From the NCBI GenBank assembly GCA_040752295.1, contig JBFMFE010000058.1, positions 1-30,164 of the forward strand: 30,164 nt of DNA, written 5' to 3'. The position numbers and the translations under genes are program-made. Below, piece by piece: positions 22,106-29,867 of this stretch (positions are counted from its first letter, which is position 1; every line of letters starts with the position of its first letter). The notes under the pieces were generated by a model. The model did not search any database, was not told where the DNA came from, and saw only the letters and a list, made by a program, of their open reading frames with translations. Source of the stretch: JBFMFE01 sp040752295. Its GTDB lineage: Bacteria; UBP15; UBA6099; JBFMBQ01.

Positions 22106-23268
22106 GGAAGGTCGCGATCATCGGCACGGGGCAGATTCCCCACCGCTCGAGAATGTTCGAGGTGAACGAGCAGGAACTCATCGCACCATCCGTGAGGGCG
22201 GCCATCGAAGACGCGGGAATCGAGCCGTCGGACATCGAAGCCACCGTGTTCGGCAGCGCGATCACCTCCATACAGGACGGCATCGAGGGGGTCGGCAGGC
22301 TGGTGGTGGACTCCATGGGCGGCGTGCTCAAGCCGTCCTTCAGGGTTCACACGGGGGGGACGGTCGGCGCCTCGGCGGCGCTCGCGGCGGTTTATCTCGT
22401 CGCTTCCGGTGATTTCGACGTCGCGCTTGCCGCCGCGGGTACCGTGCGCGCGGGCGCCTCCGGTCCTCGCTCACAGCGCGCGCTCCAGTTGGTGGGAGAC
22501 CCCATATACGCGCGGGGCTTTTCGGGCGGGGCGGTCATGGGACTCGCCATGAACTTTAAAAAATATATGGAAAAAACAGGGACCACCGAGAAGCACGCGG
22601 CCATGTGCGTTGTAGATGCGCGAAAAAACGCGGGCAGAAATCCCTTCGCCCACTTGAAAGATGAAGTCACCGTCGCTGAAGTCCTGTCCTCCCCTCCGCT
22701 GGCGCCGCCGGTCAAGAGGATGGACATGTGCCCGACGTCCATAGGCTCTGCCGCAATCGTCGTAGCCTCGGAAAAATTCGCAAAAGGGAAAAACACCGCC
22801 TGGGTTAAAGGCATCTCGGCGGTCGGGGAGCCTAATACCTATCCCGACAGGGACGTCATTGAAGCGAAGTGCGTGAGGGAGGCGGCCGGCAGGGCGTACT
22901 CCATGGCGGGAATGGAAGACCCGGCAAAGCAGGTCCAGCTCGTCGAGCTGTACAACGCATGTTCCTACCAGACCATGCAGTGGGCGGAATGCCTGTTCCT
23001 CTGCGGGGACGGCGAGGCGAAAGACATGGTGGAAAAGGGCGCCTTCTCCTTCGACGGGAAAATCCCCATTAATCCCTCGGGAGGCGTCCTTACCACAAAC
23101 AACGGCTCCGACGCCGCCATGCTCAGGGTGGTCGAAGCCGCCGTTCAGGTAATGGGAAAAGGTGGAGAGAGGCAGGTCGGCGACGTGAAAAACGCCATTG
23201 CCATGGGTTGGGGGGGCGGACAGCAGTTCGCCTGCGTGTTCGTGCTGTCGGGAGACGCAAATTATTGA
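22102..23268 (+). CDS. Thiolase-fold protein without catalytic Cys, type A paralogue
   Basis: 388 aa from GTG 22102 (GTGA overlap with the type B gene). Paralogue of the 10519 product: RVHTGGTVG is identical (Gly86 in the nucleophile position), VASGxxxVxLA, NPFAHL and MCPTSIGSAA correspond, and the HDCF histidine is Tyr284 (LYNACSY). The C-terminal GGVLTTNNGSDAA lacks GHP. The Tyr-for-His change and loss of Cys again recall the Ltp2 retro-aldolase. The longer frame from 21775 lies over the type B gene and has no similarity. It is the last gene of the second tight run; a 36-bp gap with a new Shine-Dalgarno follows. The needed DUF35 subunit would have to come from one of the other loci. Confidence 0.8.
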   Translation: MRKVAIIGTGQIPHRSRMFEVNEQELIAPSVRAAIEDAGIEPSDIEATVFGSAITSIQDGIEGVGRLVVDSMGGVLKPSFRVHTGGTVGASAALAAVYLVASGDFDVALAAAGTVRAGASGPRSQRALQLVGDPIYARGFSGGAVMGLAMNFKKYMEKTGTTEKHAAMCVVDARKNAGRNPFAHLKDEVTVAEVLSSPPLAPPVKRMDMCPTSIGSAAIVVASEKFAKGKNTAWVKGISAVGEPNTYPDRDVIEAKCVREAAGRAYSMAGMEDPAKQVQLVELYNACSYQTMQWAECLFLCGDGEAKDMVEKGAFSFDGKIPINPSGGVLTTNNGSDAAMLRVVEAAVQVMGKGGERQVGDVKNAIAMGWGGGQQFACVFVLSGDANY

Positions 23269-23304
23269 GTAGCCGCAGCGAATTTTAATTATAAGGGGGA
23301 AAAC

Positions 23305-24450
23305 ATGGCTCTCCAGGTATCCGAAGAAATCACGGACATGAAAAAGATGGTGCGCAGCTTCGTGCGAAAGGAAATCTTCCCGATCGAACTCGAGATCGAT
23401 GAAAAGGGAGAAATACCCGAACACCTCATAAAGAAATTCAAGGAAATGGGCTTCTACGGGATCACCATCCCCAAAGAGTACGGCGGACTCGGGCTTGGCA
23501 CTCTCGGCTACTGCCTGATCCTCGAGGAACTGGCGCAGGCCAACAGCGGGATAAGAAGCCACATCCACGTGAACAACTCGATCGGCTCGAAGGGAATACT
23601 GCTCGACGGCACCGAGGAACAGAAAAAGAAGTACCTGCCCGACCTCGCGAGCGGCAAGAAGCTCGCCGCATTCGGGCTGACCGAGCCTAACGCGGGGTCG
23701 GACGCGGCTGCAATCGAAACCACCGCCGTCAGGGACGGCGCAGAATGGGTGATCAACGGCGCCAAACACTTCATCACCAACGGCCCGATCGCCGACGTGG
23801 TCACCGTGATGGCGCTGACGGACAGGGAGAAGCGTGCCCGGGGCGGGATCACCGCGTTCATCGTGGAGAAGGGCACGCCGGGCTTCTCGGTGGGACAGAT
23901 ACACGCCGGTATGGGCGGACGCGGCGCGCTCCAGTCGGAGCTGATCTTCGAGGACTGCCGGGTGCCGGTGGAGAACGTGATCGGCGAAGTGGGACAGGGC
24001 TTCCGGACGGCGATGAAGACGCTCGACAGCGGGCGGCTGACTCTCTCGGCGGCGGCGCTCGGCATGTCCCAGCGCGTGCTCGACCTGAGCGTGGATTACT
24101 CGAAACAGCGCGTCCAGTTCGGCAAACCCATCGCAAAACAGCAGGCGATACAGTTCATGCTTGCCGACATGGCGACCGAGATACACGCGGCGCGGTGCAT
24201 GCTCTACGACGCCGCTGAACGCTGCGACAGAGGAGAAAACATAACCAGTGAAGCTGCCATGATAAAGCTGTTCTCGACCGAGACGGCGTGGCGCGTCGCG
24301 GATAAAGGACTTCAAATTTTCGGCGGCATGGGCTGGATGAAGGAATGTCCCATCGAGCGCATCTACCGCGACGTGCGCATCATGCGCATCGTCGAGGGGA
24401 CGTCCGAAATTCAGCGCATCATCATATCGCGGGAACTGCTCAGGGATTGA
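23305..24450 (+). CDS. Acyl-CoA dehydrogenase
   Basis: 381 aa, canonical ACAD: FGLTEPNAGSD at 123-133, FEDCRVPVENVIG, QRVQFGKPIAKQQAIQFMLADMATEI, QIFGGMGWMKECPIERIYRDVR, and catalytic Glu364 in VEGTSEIQR. A strong Shine-Dalgarno (AAGGGGGA, 23293-23300) sits 4 bp before ATG 23305. Compared with the ACADs to the left, arginine is written mainly as CGC (for example CGCATCATGCGCATC in the RIMRI stretch), so the gene marks a change in base usage. It resembles butyryl-/medium-chain type dehydrogenases in general layout. Chain length is not decidable. Confidence 0.92.
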   Translation: MALQVSEEITDMKKMVRSFVRKEIFPIELEIDEKGEIPEHLIKKFKEMGFYGITIPKEYGGLGLGTLGYCLILEELAQANSGIRSHIHVNNSIGSKGILLDGTEEQKKKYLPDLASGKKLAAFGLTEPNAGSDAAAIETTAVRDGAEWVINGAKHFITNGPIADVVTVMALTDREKRARGGITAFIVEKGTPGFSVGQIHAGMGGRGALQSELIFEDCRVPVENVIGEVGQGFRTAMKTLDSGRLTLSAAALGMSQRVLDLSVDYSKQRVQFGKPIAKQQAIQFMLADMATEIHAARCMLYDAAERCDRGENITSEAAMIKLFSTETAWRVADKGLQIFGGMGWMKECPIERIYRDVRIMRIVEGTSEIQRIIISRELLRD

Positions 24451-24477
24451 GCCGGGCGAAAAATTCCGGCGCACGTC

Positions 24478-26268
24478 ATGAGAGAAGATTTCGAGTCTGT
24501 AATCGAGGAACGGTTCAAGCGGCCGCCCTACGGGGGGCCTTCGAAGGTCACGTCACTCGACGAGGCGGTCCGGCGGTTCGTCCGACCGGGGATGACCGTT
24601 CACACCGGCATCACCCAGTGTTTTTCGTATGCGGCCATCTACGAGCTTATCCGACGATTCTGGGGGAAAGACCCCGGTTTCACGCTGATCTCGCTCAGCG
24701 CGCGCATCCACGGAATCACCATGATCCGCGGCGGGATGCTGAAAAAAATCGTTTCCACCTTCTGCGGGGACGTCTACCCCTCGCCCGGACCGAACCCGGT
24801 ATCACAAAAAGCGTACGCGGACGGCACGGTCGAGTTCGAAAACTGGAGCGTCCTTTCGCTGTCACTTCGCCTGAAGGCCGCCGCCATGGGGCTGTCCTGC
24901 GTGACGACCAATTCCATTCTCGGCAGCGGCATGGAAAGGGACAACGCCGGCTCGTTCGCCGTCGCCGACGACCCGTTCCAGCCGGGCGGGAAGGTCGGAC
25001 TGCTGAAAGCCCTCGTCCCGGACGTCTCGCTCGTCCACGGCATCGCGGCGGACGAGTACGGCAACACCCTGTTCACCCCGCCGTACGCCGAGGGGCTTTG
25101 GGGCGCGATGGCCGCGCGCGAGGGGGCAATCGTCACGGTCGAGCGGCTGGTGTCGTCCGACTTCATCCGCCGCCACTCGTATTTCTGCAAGCTCCCCGGC
25201 TCGTACGTCCGCTCGGTCTCCATCGCGCCTTACGGCGCGCATCCGGGCGGCGTGAAGAGCTTCTTCGTCGAGGGCGTGGAATCGTACGCGGAGGATTACG
25301 ATTTCGCGGAGGAATTCCGAAACGTCTCACGCGACGAAAAGAAACTGGATGGCTGGATCAGGCGCTGGATTCTCGATTGCAAGGATTTCGGCGAGTACAT
25401 CGGCAGGGTCGGGACCGAGAAAATCACTTATCTCAAGGACAAAGCGCGCGAGGACGCCTGGGAGCGCGAAATCGCCATGCGGCTGGACGACATCGAGCCG
25501 GGCGAAAAGCACAACGAAACGGAGTGGATGATCGTAGCGGCGGCGCGGTTGCTTAAGCGCAAAATCCGCGGGAATGGCTACCGGAATCTGCTGGCCGGAC
25601 TGGGGATGTCCAACCTCGCCGCGTGGATGGCTGCCTGCGACCTGAAACGCGAGGGCGTCGAGATCAGCCTGATCGCGGAAATCGGTTTCGTCAACTACGA
25701 CCCCCGCCCCGCAGACCCGTTCATCTTCAACCACGCCAACATCCCGACCTGCGCGATGACCACCGATGCGTTCACCGCGCTCGGCGCCATCGTGGGCGGC
25801 GCGGACAACCGCTGCATCGGCGCGCTCGCCGCGGCGCAGGTGGACAAATTCGGGAACATCAACTCTACGATGATCCCGCACAAGCTGTTCCTGGCAGGCT
25901 CGGGCGGCTCAAACGACGTCATTTCCGGGGCTGCCGAATCGCTCCTGGTGGTGACCCACGCGAAAGACCGGCTGGTCGAAAAGGTGCCGTACGTCACCGG
26001 CCCCGGCGCGAGGGCGAGAACACTCGTCACGACACTCGGCGTCTTCGAGAAGCCCGAAGGCGCCGAACCCTTCGCGCTCACCGGATACATGGCGGCGCCG
26101 GGAAAATCCAGAGAGGAATGCATCGAAGCCATCGCGGCAAACTGCGGGTGGAAAGTAACTGTCGCCGGAGAGCCGGAAGCCATAGAGCCGCCGGCGGCGG
26201 ACGAACTTCGTCTTCTCCGGCTGTTCGACCCCGACCGCCGCTTCCTTGACGAACTGGACGGCGAATAG
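24478..26268 (+). CDS. Class I CoA-transferase-fold protein, alpha and beta halves fused (glutaconate CoA-transferase/IpdAB-like)
   Basis: 596 aa. The N-half (about 22-300) is alpha-like: VTSLDEAVRRFVRPGMTVHTG, MIRGGMLKKIVSTFCGDVYPSP, HGIAADEYGNTLFTPPYAEGLWGA. A charged linker (about 310-350) joins a beta-like half with NLLAGLGMSNLAAWMAACDL and AEIGFVNYDPRPADPF; Glu401 falls where this family has its catalytic Glu (ExG). Family members transfer CoA between acids, but the IpdAB branch hydrolyses a ring C-C bond during steroid breakdown. The TSLDEAV...GMT opening resembles IpdA more than acetoacetate CoA-transferases. Either role fits the cluster. Usually the halves are separate genes. No good Shine-Dalgarno precedes ATG 24478. 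Confidence 0.78.
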   Translation: MREDFESVIEERFKRPPYGGPSKVTSLDEAVRRFVRPGMTVHTGITQCFSYAAIYELIRRFWGKDPGFTLISLSARIHGITMIRGGMLKKIVSTFCGDVYPSPGPNPVSQKAYADGTVEFENWSVLSLSLRLKAAAMGLSCVTTNSILGSGMERDNAGSFAVADDPFQPGGKVGLLKALVPDVSLVHGIAADEYGNTLFTPPYAEGLWGAMAAREGAIVTVERLVSSDFIRRHSYFCKLPGSYVRSVSIAPYGAHPGGVKSFFVEGVESYAEDYDFAEEFRNVSRDEKKLDGWIRRWILDCKDFGEYIGRVGTEKITYLKDKAREDAWEREIAMRLDDIEPGEKHNETEWMIVAAARLLKRKIRGNGYRNLLAGLGMSNLAAWMAACDLKREGVEISLIAEIGFVNYDPRPADPFIFNHANIPTCAMTTDAFTALGAIVGGADNRCIGALAAAQVDKFGNINSTMIPHKLFLAGSGGSNDVISGAAESLLVVTHAKDRLVEKVPYVTGPGARARTLVTTLGVFEKPEGAEPFALTGYMAAPGKSREECIEAIAANCGWKVTVAGEPEAIEPPAADELRLLRLFDPDRRFLDELDGE

Positions 26269-26327
26269 GAATTGATTAACGGCTGCGTTCGCCGCAGGGT
26301 AAAAACTTTCAGAGGAGGGGGTGAAAA
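26269..26327 (+). promoter_or_regulatory. Spacer with small hairpin and strong ribosome-binding site
   Basis: CTGCG (26283-26287) and CGCAG (26293-26297) can pair around a five-base loop. AGGAGGGGG (26313-26321) is one of the strongest Shine-Dalgarno sequences in the window and fixes ATG 26328 as the start of the MaoC gene. No promoter is obvious, and the hairpin has no T-run. Confidence 0.4.
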
Positions 26328-26780
26328 ATGACGGGGCTTTTTTACGAGGAATTCAACGAGGGCGACGAATACGTGTCACCGGGACGAACCATCACGGAAG
26401 CCGACATCGTGATGTTCGCGGGGCTGTCGGGCGATTACAATCCCCTGCACACCGACGCGGAGTTCGCCAGGGAGACGATCTTCGGCGGGCGGATCGCGCA
26501 CGGTCTGCTTGTGCTCTCGATCTCCACGGGATTGATTGCCCGCACCGGTATTCTCGCCGGAACGGCGATGGCGTTCCTGGGCATCAACGAATGGAAGTTC
26601 ACCGCCCCGGTGCTGATCGGCGACACCGTTCACGTGAAACAGACCGTCGAATCGAAGCGCGAGACGAAGAAAGCCGATCGCGGGGTCGTGACCTTCAGGT
26701 CGCAGGTCATCAACCATAAAGGCGAGGCGGTTCAGGAAGGGCTGCGCACTATAATGGTGCGCCGGAAGCCGGCCGAATGA
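26328..26780 (+). CDS. MaoC-family (R)-specific enoyl-CoA hydratase
   Basis: 150 aa, single hot-dog domain with a full hydratase signature FAGLSGDYNPLHTDAEFA; catalytic Asp36 and His41. The following helix GGRIAHGLLVLSISTGLIA and the strand GINEWKFTAPVLIGDTVHVKQTV are standard. Compared with the 4099 hydratase it is longer and has no hot-dog partner gene beside it, so it likely acts as a homodimer. The (R)-product would suit the MFE-2-like SDR at 8303 or the SDR whose remnant follows with a 4-bp overlap (ATGA). Confidence 0.9.
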   Translation: MTGLFYEEFNEGDEYVSPGRTITEADIVMFAGLSGDYNPLHTDAEFARETIFGGRIAHGLLVLSISTGLIARTGILAGTAMAFLGINEWKFTAPVLIGDTVHVKQTVESKRETKKADRGVVTFRSQVINHKGEAVQEGLRTIMVRRKPAE

Positions 26781-27037
26781 GTCTGCGGGAACGCCTCAAA
26801 AACCAACGCGGGAAGGAGAAAAAACAGCCCATGGGAGGGTTCAGCCGATTTGCAGGAAAGGCGGCGGTTGTCACGGACGCCGGTCAGGGCATCGGAGAGG
26901 GGGTCGCGCTGCGGTTCTCCAGGGAGGGCGCGAAGCTCGCCGTCGCGGACATCGCCGCCGCCGCCGCGTTCCCGTGCTCCGACGAGGCTCACTTCATCAC
27001 GGGGCAGACCATCTTCGTCCGCGGCGGCGCAGCCTGA
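26777..27037 (+). pseudogene. Internally deleted SDR (Rossmann start joined to C-terminal end)
   Basis: The 86-codon frame opens with a clear SDR N-terminus (FAGKAAVVTDAGQGIGEGVALRFSREGAKLAVADI) and passes, near residues 58-62, straight into a clear SDR C-terminus (CSDEAHFITGQTIFVRGGAA). About 160-170 residues are missing in between, including NAG and the Ser-Tyr-Lys triad, so it cannot be an active dehydrogenase. The frame is kept. The junction lies in a GCC-repeat (about 26949-26967), which suits deletion between short repeats. The TGxxxGxG motif has also changed to TDAGQGIG. The start could be ATG 26777 or ATG 26831 (AAGGAGA upstream). A misassembly in the source data is the alternative to a real deletion. 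Confidence 0.75.
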
Positions 27038-27049
27038 ACGCTCCGGGTT

Positions 27050-27055
27050 TATAAT
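27050..27055 (+). promoter_or_regulatory. Possible -10 box before the 27132 gene
   Basis: TATAAT lies in an AT-rich patch within the otherwise GC-rich 94-bp gap 27038-27131. No convincing -35 hexamer lies 16-18 bp upstream. It may allow separate transcription of the genes that follow. The direct-repeat element seen at 134 and 10498 is not present here. Confidence 0.22.
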
Positions 27056-27131
27056 TATGTGACCCGATGACCCGCTCATCCGCGACGAAGGACGGTCTTG
27101 AAATTCTGCACTCAAAGATCAGGAGAAAAAC

Positions 27132-28547
27132 ATGGTGGGGATTAAAAGTTACGGGGTTTACATTCCGAGATACCGGCTGACCGGGGCGCTTCTCCGGGAG
27201 GCGTGGGGTTCCGGCCCCGCGAAGGGCGAGCGGGCGCTCGCCAACCACGACGAGGACGCCCTCACAATGGCGGTGGACGCGGTGGAGAACTGCCTTATGG
27301 ACGGCGGCGTGTCCGCTGTGGACGCCGTTTATTTCGCGTCGGCGTCGGCGCCGTATCTCGAAAAGAGCTGCGCGACGACCATCGCCGCGGTCGCGGACGT
27401 CAGGGAAGACGGAGTTGCCGCCGCCGATTTCGGAGGGTCGCTGCGCGCCGGAACGGCGGCGCTCCGGGCGGCGGCGGACGCCGTCGTCGCAGGTTCGGCG
27501 CGCGAGGCAGTGGTCGCCGCCGCGGACTGCCGGCTGGTCGCGCCCGGTCATCCGCTCGAAGGCGTTCTCGGAGACGCCGCCGCCGCACTGCTCATCAGCG
27601 CCGACAACCCCATCGCCGTCATCAACCGTATCCATTCCGTTTCCGCCGAGTTCATGGACATCTGGCGCTGCGCGGGAGACAAATTCCTGAAATTCGAAGA
27701 CGCGAAATTCATTTTAGAAAAGGGGTACGGCGCACAGCTGAAACGAGCGCTGGACGGGCTGCTCGACAGGTGCGGACTCGCGCGGGACGCTCCGGCAAAA
27801 GTCGTTTTCTACGCGCCCGACGCCGCGGGACTCAAAGCCCAGACCAAAGCGCTGAAAGTGAAACCCGAAGCCCTGCTCGAAGACCCGCTGCTGGACACGG
27901 TCGGCAACGCCGGCAACGCGGCGCCGTTTCTGGCGCTCGCCGCCGCGCTCGACAGCGCCGAACCCGGCGACAGGATCGTCATGCTCGGCTACGGCGGCGG
28001 CGCGGACGCGGTCCTGGTCACGGCGACCGAAGCGATACGGGACTACGACAACCCGCGCGGGCTGCGGGCGCATCTCGCCGCGCGGAGGGAGCTGCCCGCC
28101 TACACGAAATACCTGCGGTTCCGCAAACTGATCGACACGGAAGAAATTTTTCCCTTCTCGCCCTATCCCCTGGTGTGGCGCGAGCAGAAGGCAAACCTCG
28201 CCCGCTACGGCAAAAAGTGCAACCGGTGCGGCACGTTCTCCTACCCGCCCCAGCGCGTGTGCAGGAACTGCGACGCGAAGGACGATTTCACCGACGAAAA
28301 ACTGTCGCGCACGGGGAAGGTGTTCACCTTCGCGAAAGACCATCTCTTTCCGAGCGCCGACCCGCCGGTCGTCATGGTCAGCGCGGACATGGACGGCGGC
28401 GGACGCCTCTACGCGCAGCTGACCGACGCCGCGCCCGACAGCGCCGGGGTCGGCATGAAGGTCGAGCTTTGCTTCCGCAAACTGCACGAGGGCGGCGAGC
28501 ATTTTAATTATTTCTGGAAGTTCCGCCCGCCGCTCATTGAGGATTAA
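27132..28547 (+). CDS. HMG-CoA-synthase-like protein fused to DUF35, catalytic Cys absent
   Basis: 471 aa with the same two-part build as the 13665 product. The HMG-CoA-synthase-like part opens KSYGVYIPRYRLTGALLREAWG with NHDEDALTMAVDAVENCL; the DUF35 unit has C363-x2-C366 and C377-x2-C380 and an OB fold (GKVFTFAKDHLFPSADPP, ending KLHEGGEHFNYFWKF). The nucleophile loop reads ADFGGSLRAGTAAL, close to the archaeal synthase pattern but without the Cys. The motif GGSLRAGT is otherwise well kept, so a CoA-binding role is likely. It is clearly a paralogue of 13665 but keeps more of the synthase sequence. AGGAGA (27120-27125) gives a good start at ATG 27132. An intact thiolase follows 18 bp later, and a complex of the two, as in archaeal thiolase/HMG-CoA synthase, is plausible. 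Confidence 0.85.
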   Translation: MVGIKSYGVYIPRYRLTGALLREAWGSGPAKGERALANHDEDALTMAVDAVENCLMDGGVSAVDAVYFASASAPYLEKSCATTIAAVADVREDGVAAADFGGSLRAGTAALRAAADAVVAGSAREAVVAAADCRLVAPGHPLEGVLGDAAAALLISADNPIAVINRIHSVSAEFMDIWRCAGDKFLKFEDAKFILEKGYGAQLKRALDGLLDRCGLARDAPAKVVFYAPDAAGLKAQTKALKVKPEALLEDPLLDTVGNAGNAAPFLALAAALDSAEPGDRIVMLGYGGGADAVLVTATEAIRDYDNPRGLRAHLAARRELPAYTKYLRFRKLIDTEEIFPFSPYPLVWREQKANLARYGKKCNRCGTFSYPPQRVCRNCDAKDDFTDEKLSRTGKVFTFAKDHLFPSADPPVVMVSADMDGGGRLYAQLTDAAPDSAGVGMKVELCFRKLHEGGEHFNYFWKFRPPLIED

Positions 28548-28565
28548 GAACCGGGAGGAACCATC

Positions 28566-29756
28566 ATGGGAGCACCGGGCAGCGTCGCCGTCATCGGCGT
28601 GGGGATGAGCAAGTTCGGCGAAAATTTCGACATGAGCTACACGGACATGCTCGTGGACGCCTGCTGCGAAGCGTTCGAGGACGCGCGCGTCGAGAAGAGC
28701 CGGATCGAAGCGGCGTGGCTGGGCACCTACCTCCCATACGCATGGAACATCGAGGGCGTGTCCGGCTCGTCGCTCGCCGAGCCGCTGAACCTGTTCCCCA
28801 TCCCGGTCACGCGCGTGTCCAACTACTGCTGCACGGGGATGGAGGCGGTGCGCGGCGCGGCGCTCGCCGTGGCGTCGGGCGAATACGAGGTGGCGCTCGC
28901 GTGCGGCGTCGAGAAGATGCGCGACGTCACCTCGCGCGGAAGCCTCGTATCGCAGCACATCGAGAGGGGACACCCGTACTACTGCAAGGGGCGCACCGCG
29001 CCGGGCATCTTCGCCCTCATGGCCACCCGCTACATGCACGAGTACGGCATCACGCACGAAACGCTCTCGAAAGTCGCCGTCAAAAACCACAGGAACGGCG
29101 CGATGAACGGAAAGGCTCACTTCCAGCGCGTGATCACCATGGAGCAGGCGGAGAAGGCGCCCTTCGTCGTCGAGCCGCTCCGCCTCTTCGACTGCTGCCC
29201 CACGACGGACGGCGCCGCCGCGGCTGTCGTCACCACAGTCGAAAACGCAAAAAAACTCAAGGGAAAAGACTTCTCCGTCATCCGCGGGATGGGACTTGCC
29301 GTCACCGAGGGCTATTTCACCGTCCAGATGACCCCCTCGTTCACCTTCACCGGCTTCAGGGCGACGCAGAAAGCCGCGGAGGCGGCGTACAAACAGGCGG
29401 GCATCAAGGAGCCGAAGAAGGAAATATCGTGCGCCGAGGTGCACGACTGCTTCACCATCACGGAGATACTGAACTACGAAGACCTTTTTCTCGCGGAGAA
29501 AGGAGAGGGATGGAGGATGATCGAGAACGGCGAGAGCGCGCTCGGCGGACGCCTGCCGGTGAACCCGAGCGGCGGGTTGAAATCGTTCGGCCACCCGATT
29601 GGCGCGAGCGGCGTGCGCATGATCGCCGAGATCACTAACCAGCTCCGCGGCAGGTGCGGCGAGCGCCAGGTGGAAGGCGCGCACACGGGCATCGCACACA
29701 ACCTGGGCGGACCCGGCGCCGTCGCAACCGTCTTCGTATTAGGAAAACCGGAATAA
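28566..29756 (+). CDS. SCP-x-type thiolase with intact active site
   Basis: 396 aa. Nucleophile Cys88 in RVSNYCCTGMEA, His293 in AEVHDCF, His343 in GGLKSFGHPIGASG, C-terminal loop HNLGGPG. It is closely similar to the 15065 thiolase; both share MHEYGI, AVKNHRNGA, HDCFTxTEILNYEDL and KGEGWxM. GGGAGGAA (28553-28560) precedes ATG 28566. Next to the HMG-CoA-synthase-like/DUF35 fusion, it repeats the arrangement 13665-15065, so this two-gene unit has been duplicated or acquired twice. Codon use is CGC-rich, unlike its paralogue at 15065. Confidence 0.9.
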   Translation: MGAPGSVAVIGVGMSKFGENFDMSYTDMLVDACCEAFEDARVEKSRIEAAWLGTYLPYAWNIEGVSGSSLAEPLNLFPIPVTRVSNYCCTGMEAVRGAALAVASGEYEVALACGVEKMRDVTSRGSLVSQHIERGHPYYCKGRTAPGIFALMATRYMHEYGITHETLSKVAVKNHRNGAMNGKAHFQRVITMEQAEKAPFVVEPLRLFDCCPTTDGAAAAVVTTVENAKKLKGKDFSVIRGMGLAVTEGYFTVQMTPSFTFTGFRATQKAAEAAYKQAGIKEPKKEISCAEVHDCFTITEILNYEDLFLAEKGEGWRMIENGESALGGRLPVNPSGGLKSFGHPIGASGVRMIAEITNQLRGRCGERQVEGAHTGIAHNLGGPGAVATVFVLGKPE

Positions 29757-29765
29757 TAACAAACC

Positions 29766-29849
29766 ATGCCCGAAAAACTTTCCATGATCAAAGCGGTGGA
29801 GCGCATCCCGGACGGAAACCGGGTAATTCCGCCCCGCGAGAACAAATAA
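29766..29849 (+). pseudogene. Possible N-terminal remnant of a CoA-transferase alpha subunit
   Basis: A 27-residue frame whose first part, KLSMIKAVERIPDGNRV, looks like the opening of class I CoA-transferase alpha subunits (x-x-EAVxxIxDGxxV). It then ends in VIPPRENK and stops, with the glycine-rich CoA-transferase body missing. No Shine-Dalgarno is clear. It lies 9 bp after the thiolase and 18 bp before the next ACAD. The similarity is short and the call is weak. A spurious frame is the main alternative. Confidence 0.3.
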
Positions 29850-29867
29850 GTTTTATCGGGAGCGAAA

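Noticed and set aside
10519..23268. Calling the type A and type B proteins acetyl-CoA acetyltransferases
   Set aside because: They have the fold, but the nucleophile Cys, the HDCF His and the GHP motif are all missing, so thiolysis is not expected.
22471..24474. Minus-strand open frame of 667 codons
   Set aside because: It lies opposite two well-supported plus-strand genes (thiolase-fold and ACAD). The translation is His/Arg-rich and matches no family; long antisense frames are common in GC-rich coding DNA.
27714..29699. Minus-strand open frame of 661 codons
   Set aside because: It is antisense to the HMG-CoA-synthase-like and thiolase genes and has low-complexity, Arg/Ala/Val-rich translation. 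A shadow frame.
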